A DNA stretch of 10,042 bases from Oscillospiraceae bacterium (GTDB lineage Bacteria > Bacillota_A > Clostridia > Monoglobales > WRBX01): positions 1-10,042 of the forward strand of contig WRBX01000014.1 in assembly GCA_009784335.1 (NCBI GenBank), given 5' to 3'. Position numbers and translations under genes: made by a program. Below are positions 6,487-10,042 of this stretch, piece by piece. Numbering within the stretch: position 1 is the stretch's first letter; each line of letters opens with the position of its first letter. The notes under the pieces are model-generated. The model was not told the DNA's origin and did no database searches. It saw only the letters and a program-made list of their open reading frames with translations.

Positions 6487-8298
6487 ATGAAAAAATTTGC
6501 ACCTATATTCAAGCAAATCAAGATTTATGGATTGGCGTTATTGGCAGTTTTTGCAATAAATTATTATCTTTTCGACCAATCGGAAATACTAAGATATAAC
6601 ACTTTTTTAAATATTCCTTTATTCTTTGTTTTGGTTTATTTTATCAAGAGAATCGCTCCGAGCAGTCGTCGCATATTAGCATTCACAATTCCGATTTCAA
6701 TTATTCTTGCCATTCTTGCAGTGCTGGGGCATAGCTTGGCGATTAATGATACATTTAACCCCATTTTCAAATCAGGCGGTTGGGCTTTAATAAAATATGT
6801 AATCATCGCTCTTGGTCTTTATAAGGTCTTTTCCTTAATCTTTATTTCGCTCTTTAACCTCGTAGATGATTATTCAAAAAAAAAAGAGCAAAATGAAGAA
6901 ATAAAAGAGTGGAAATTTTTCACCGATAATAAAAAGTCTTTTTTTCTCATAGCACTTGTAATTTTTTTATGTTATTTGCCATGCCTTTTGGCTTTTTGGC
7001 CGGGCTTTCGCGCCTATGATTTCGGCGGTGAGTTCATCGTGCTATTTCGCGGTCAAATCAACACTAAGCACTCTTTGCTCTATACCTACACCCTAGTTCA
7101 TCCCATAAAATTCATATATAATTGGACGGGCAATGCAACCCTTTGCTTTTTATATTTTTCGATAGCGCAGATGACGCTTTGCGCCCTAACTTTCTCTTAT
7201 GCACTCAAATTCTTAGCCGGAAATAAAGTCAGCAAATGGATTCGGCTAATAATCTTTTTCTTCTTCGCCCTTTGGCCTTATAATGCACTGATGTCAATGA
7301 TGACTACCAAAGATGTTGTTCATGCCCTTTGCGCAATTCTTTTCTTCATTGAATTCTATAAGCTATGCACAGTCGAAGGCTATTTCAAAAAAATATCGAG
7401 CTATATCGTTTTCCCATTAGTTACCTTCCTATTAATCGGCACACGAAACAATGCACAACCGGCATTTTTTATATTCGCGCCGATATTTTTATTTCTATTT
7501 AGAAAACAATGGAAACCAATAACGGCACTGATTTTAATCACAGTTTTAATGCAAGTTTCGTGGAACTTTTTTCAATTCGATATCCTAAAAGCCAAAAAAG
7601 ATAATCCGCGCGAAGCATATGCCGTGTTCGCTCAGCAAATGGTGCATACGGCTCGAGAAAATATGGAAGAGCTGGAAGGCACGCAAGATTTTGAAGATTT
7701 TATGACTATTCTCGGGCAGCGCGATTTAAATTACAGTCCAAGATTCGGTGATATAACTAAAGATGCGTTTCACACAGCGAATTTTAATGAAGATAGAGGT
7801 AAATATATTAAGCTGTATCTCAGATGGTTCTTGAAATATCCGCAGGAATACTTTGAGGCATTTTTTGCCAATACTATCGGTTTTTGGGCGTTCGACATTG
7901 AAAATCCTGCGGCGCTTCCCGGCAAGGGAGTTATCGAGCGCGATGCTTTTGAGATGAAGTGGGGAGATTTCTATGCTCCGGCCGATTTTGATTCAAAATG
8001 GCCCTGGCTTAAAAAGCAATATGACAAGTTTGCTTCATATAAAGATGTGAATAAATTGCCGATTTTAAGCCATGTAGCGTCACATTGCTTTCCTATGTAT
8101 GCTATGCTTTTATGTATGCTAATCTTGCTATACAAAAAAAATCGTGTGTATATTACGCAAATTCCGTTTATGTTGATTTGGCTCACCTTACTGGCCGGTC
8201 CGGTTAGCAATGGACGGTATAACTATCTGTTTATTGTTCTTGCGCCGATTGTAATGGCATTAACAGCGAAGGAAATAAAGGGCTCGGATGTGAAGTAG
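6487..8298 (+). CDS. GT-C-like polytopic membrane protein, paralog 4 (603 aa, divergent copy)
   Basis: This is the fourth member of the family encoded on the minus strand, but the most divergent. It keeps the layout: MKK start, four N-terminal membrane segments, charged loop SKKKEQNEEIKE (130-141), FFTDNKKSFFL (144-154), a membrane segment ending in FWPGF and then Asp178, TKDV (274-277), TRNN (319-322), QQM (383-385), a soluble domain (about 365-525), and NGRYNYL (575-581) near the end. It lacks the (F/L)FP(L/M)ADKL stretch seen at residues 22-29 of its paralogs, and its outer loop after Asp178 is unlike theirs, which suggests a different acceptor or donor. It follows the YfhO-like gene by 44 bp and can be cotranscribed with it or fired from the candidate promoter at 6439. 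Its TAG stop lies within an inverted-repeat element. Function inferred: membrane transferase for envelope glycans. Membership in the family is sure; activity is not. Confidence 0.92.
   Translation: MKKFAPIFKQIKIYGLALLAVFAINYYLFDQSEILRYNTFLNIPLFFVLVYFIKRIAPSSRRILAFTIPISIILAILAVLGHSLAINDTFNPIFKSGGWALIKYVIIALGLYKVFSLIFISLFNLVDDYSKKKEQNEEIKEWKFFTDNKKSFFLIALVIFLCYLPCLLAFWPGFRAYDFGGEFIVLFRGQINTKHSLLYTYTLVHPIKFIYNWTGNATLCFLYFSIAQMTLCALTFSYALKFLAGNKVSKWIRLIIFFFFALWPYNALMSMMTTKDVVHALCAILFFIEFYKLCTVEGYFKKISSYIVFPLVTFLLIGTRNNAQPAFFIFAPIFLFLFRKQWKPITALILITVLMQVSWNFFQFDILKAKKDNPREAYAVFAQQMVHTARENMEELEGTQDFEDFMTILGQRDLNYSPRFGDITKDAFHTANFNEDRGKYIKLYLRWFLKYPQEYFEAFFANTIGFWAFDIENPAALPGKGVIERDAFEMKWGDFYAPADFDSKWPWLKKQYDKFASYKDVNKLPILSHVASHCFPMYAMLLCMLILLYKKNRVYITQIPFMLIWLTLLAGPVSNGRYNYLFIVLAPIVMALTAKEIKGSDVK
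6876..6885 (+). repeat. A10 homopolymer within paralog 4
   Basis: Ten consecutive A residues encode the end of Ser130 and Lys131-Lys133 in the charged loop. In the window as given the frame is intact. A tract of this length is prone to polymerase slippage, which would truncate the protein soon after the N-terminal membrane domain. Confidence 0.8.
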
Positions 8299-8318
8299 GG
8301 GCGCGATTTATTGCGCCC
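8299..8318 (+). terminator. GC-rich hairpin just after paralog 4 (no U tract)
   Basis: Arms GGGCGCGA and TTGCGCCC form an 8-bp stem (one G-T pair) with a TTTA loop, starting immediately after the TAG stop. On the plus strand it is followed by GC and A7 rather than T residues, so it is not a standard intrinsic terminator for this direction. It may protect the 3' end or act with the outer 9-bp arms. Confidence 0.35.
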
Positions 8319-8320
8319 GC

Positions 8321-8346
8321 AAAAAAAGGACGGCCAATGGCCGCCC
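8321..8346 (-). terminator. Intrinsic terminator of the hydrogenase gene
   Basis: Read on the minus strand, GGGCGGCC - ATT - GGCCGTCC (8346-8328) forms an 8-bp GC-rich stem with one G-T pair and a 3-nt loop. It is followed at once by seven T residues (8327-8321). It lies 14 nt after the TAA of the hydrogenase gene, a textbook Rho-independent layout, and is carried by the inverted-repeat element. Confidence 0.85.
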
Positions 8347-8359
8347 CTACAATCAGCTT

Positions 8360-10042
8360 TTATCCTCTCTTAACATATTTCGTATGCAGCAGTTCATGAG
8401 CTTTATGGGAGCCGGGTTCGCCGAGGAACTCCTCATATAGCTTTTTAATTTGCGAGTTTTCGTGCGAAAGGCGGAGCGCTTTGCCCTTATCTTCCTCATA
8501 TAATGCCGCCGCGCGTTTTTCCAAAACCTCGGAGTTATGCTCCAAATAATAAGGCTGCCCGCCGCCGCCAACGCAGCCGCCGGGGCACGCCATAACCTCA
8601 ATCAAGTGATATTCCTTTTCGCCCGCCTCTATTTGCTCGAATATGGTGCGGATATTACCAAGCCCGTTGGCTATCGCCATCTTGATTTTCACTCCGCCGA
8701 TATCAACCTCAGCCTCGCGGATTCCATCGAGGCCGCGAATCTCTTGCCAATCAATTTTCACAGGCGCGCCGCCGTTCACCCAAGCGGATGCCGTCCTAAT
8801 CGCAGCTTCAGCAACGCCGCCGGTTGTGCCGAAAATATCCGCCGCACCCGTGCTCTCGCCCATTATTTCATCGAATTTGCTATCCGGCAGAGAAACAAAA
8901 TCAATATCGGCGCTCTTAATCATTCGCCCAAGCTCGCGAGTGGAGAGCACAAAATCAACATCATCGCCAAATTCCTCGCGCGCCGCTTCAAACTTTTTGG
9001 CAAGGCAAGGCATAACCGAAACAACCACCATGTTTTCGCGCTTAACGCCAAGCTTTTCAGCAAGATATGTTTTGGCAATGGCGCCAAACATTTGTTGCGG
9101 AGATTTCGCGGTGGACGGAACATCGAGCAAGCTCGGGAATTGGTGCTCGATAAACTTAACCCAAGCAGGGCAGCAACTGGTGAGCATTGGTAGCTTTCCG
9201 CCATTTTTGAATCTATCCATAAACTCAGTTGCTTCTTCCATAATGGTCAAATCGGCTGTGAAATTAGTATCGTAAACTTTATCAAAACCCATGCGATGCA
9301 GTGCTTCGCACATCTTGCCTGTCACCGAAGTGCCAACCGGCATGTCAAACATCTCGCCAAGTGCAACCCGCACGGCAGGCGCAGTTTGCACAATCACAAA
9401 TTTATCAGGGTTATTTATCGCATCCCAAACTTCGCTCGTGTTATCCACCTGAGTCAGCGCACCCGTGGGGCAAACGCTAACGCATTGGCCGCAGAAAGTG
9501 CAAGAAGTATCTGTCATGTTATTATCATAAGCTGTGCCCACAACTGTATCAAATCCGCGATTAATAGCCGAATAAACACCAACAGTTTGCACTTTGTTGC
9601 ACATTGTTTCACACCTGCGGCATAAAATGCACTTATCAGGGCAGCGAATCAGCGATTTAGAGGAAACATCTTTGCGATTATGCATTTGCTTGCCCTCAAA
9701 TTTTGTAGAACGAATTCCCATATCTGCAGCTAAATTTTGCAGCTCGCATTTGGCATTTCTCTCGCAAACAAGGCAATCTTTGGGGTGATTGGAAAGAAAT
9801 AGCTCCATCATGGTGTGGCGCGCCTTAATCGCCCGCGGAGTGGAGGTTTTTATCACCATGCCGTCATAGCAAACCGTTGAGCAAGCCGGCGCCAGATTCC
9901 GCCGCCCTTCCTGCTCCACCATGCACACACGGCAGGTGCCCACCTGATTTATCATCTTAGTGCCGTGCAAATCCATATGGCAAAGCGTGGGAATATGCAC
10001 GCCGATTGTCTTTGCCGCTTCCAAAATCGTCGTGCCCTCAGC
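8360..10042 (-). CDS. [FeFe]-hydrogenase catalytic subunit, HydA/HndD-like (N-terminus outside the window)
   Basis: This enzyme makes or oxidises H2 in the cytoplasm. The open frame continues through the right edge; 560 residues are seen and numbered from that edge. The TTG at 10024 is an internal Leu of AEGTTILEAAKTIG in the [2Fe-2S] domain, not a start. Ligands: [2Fe-2S] C21, C37, C40, C54; His-Cys [4Fe-4S] H86, C90, C93, C99; two [4Fe-4S] from C138/C141/C144/C148 and C181/C184/C187/C191. H-cluster motifs: TSCCPAW (C291), MPCLAKK (C346), EVMACPGGC (C486, C490). The proton path of Clostridium CpI is kept: C290, E270, E273, R277, S310. The C-terminal small-subunit-like part ends SHKAHELLHTKY. 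The protein ends there, without the extra C-terminal [2Fe-2S] domain of Thermotoga-type HydA, so HndD-like or monomeric forms both fit. Partner genes (NuoE/F-like) would lie upstream, outside. The gene is visibly GC-richer than its neighbours. Confidence 0.96.
   Translation of the reverse strand, partial: AEGTTILEAAKTIGVHIPTLCHMDLHGTKMINQVGTCRVCMVEQEGRRNLAPACSTVCYDGMVIKTSTPRAIKARHTMMELFLSNHPKDCLVCERNAKCELQNLAADMGIRSTKFEGKQMHNRKDVSSKSLIRCPDKCILCRRCETMCNKVQTVGVYSAINRGFDTVVGTAYDNNMTDTSCTFCGQCVSVCPTGALTQVDNTSEVWDAINNPDKFVIVQTAPAVRVALGEMFDMPVGTSVTGKMCEALHRMGFDKVYDTNFTADLTIMEEATEFMDRFKNGGKLPMLTSCCPAWVKFIEHQFPSLLDVPSTAKSPQQMFGAIAKTYLAEKLGVKRENMVVVSVMPCLAKKFEAAREEFGDDVDFVLSTRELGRMIKSADIDFVSLPDSKFDEIMGESTGAADIFGTTGGVAEAAIRTASAWVNGGAPVKIDWQEIRGLDGIREAEVDIGGVKIKMAIANGLGNIRTIFEQIEAGEKEYHLIEVMACPGGCVGGGGQPYYLEHNSEVLEKRAAALYEEDKGKALRLSHENSQIKKLYEEFLGEPGSHKAHELLHTKYVKRG

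Larger units (their letters stand above)
8295..8350. repeat. 56-bp inverted-repeat element with two internal hairpins
   Basis: The ends GTAGGGGCG (8295-8303) and CGCCCCTAC (8342-8350) are perfect 9-bp inverted repeats. Inside are two further hairpins: GGGCGCGA/TTGCGCCC (arms 8299-8306 and 8311-8318) and GGACGGCC/GGCCGCCC (arms 8328-8335 and 8339-8346), separated by A7. The compact form, GC-rich ends and position exactly between two convergent genes resemble the small dispersed palindromic repeats (REP- or MITE-like) found between genes in many bacteria. Only one copy is in this window, so dispersal is inferred. The element contains the TAG stop (8296-8298) of paralog 4. Confidence 0.7.

Noticed and set aside
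8537..9275. Long plus-strand open frames (8537-9193 and 8643-9275) antisense to the hydrogenase
   Set aside because: They lie opposite a gene with complete metal-ligand motifs, have no recognisable domains and show compositionally odd protein sequences. GC-richer coding DNA commonly leaves such open antisense frames.
10022..10024. TTG at 10024 as the hydrogenase start
   Set aside because: The frame stays open to the edge and codes for the conserved GTTILEAA segment of the [2Fe-2S] domain, so the codon is an internal Leu.

Overview
The window looks like a piece of a low-GC, anaerobic, fermentative bacterium. The anaerobe call rests on a [FeFe]-hydrogenase at the right end. Strong Shine-Dalgarno sites (AAGGAGG, AAAGGAG), a TTG start and sigma70-type TTGACA boxes fit Firmicutes/Clostridia-like biology, but a candidate phylum cannot be excluded. 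No rRNA, tRNA, CRISPR, phage or transposase gene is visible.

Layout: three tandem paralogous genes for large polytopic membrane proteins run on the minus strand (4655 down to beyond position 1). They are joined by 4-nt start/stop overlaps and form one transcription unit fired from the 113-bp gap at 4656-4768. The other side of that gap fires a plus-strand pair: a YfhO-like GT-C membrane protein (4769-6442) and, 44 bp later, a fourth and more divergent member of the same paralogous family (6487-8298). A 56-bp inverted-repeat element (8295-8350) separates this pair from a convergent, GC-richer [FeFe]-hydrogenase catalytic subunit (stop at 8360), whose 5' end lies beyond the right edge.

The four paralogs share one architecture: four N-terminal membrane segments, a short Lys/Glu-rich loop, an FFTDN motif, a membrane segment leading to a lone Asp at residue 174-178, a TKDV-type motif near residue 270, an R-(N/S)-N motif near residue 317, an extracytoplasmic domain of about 170 residues, and a C-terminal (A/G)RY motif. 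This pattern resembles GT-C fold lipid-linked-sugar transferases, and perhaps the uncharacterised DUF6020-type family. The inferred role is transfer of sugars or similar groups to a cell-envelope polymer on the outer face of the membrane. The YfhO-like neighbour is plausibly another GT-C enzyme of the same envelope-modifying set. No cytoplasmic glycosyltransferase, flippase or nucleotide-sugar gene lies in the window, so the substrate cannot be read from here. The hydrogenase is probably functionally unrelated and simply adjacent.

There is no gene-free stretch longer than about 115 bp. The most notable points are the four-fold paralog expansion around a GT-C neighbour, a probable leaderless start for the YfhO-like gene, and the compact repeat that supplies both the stop codon of one gene and the terminator of the other.
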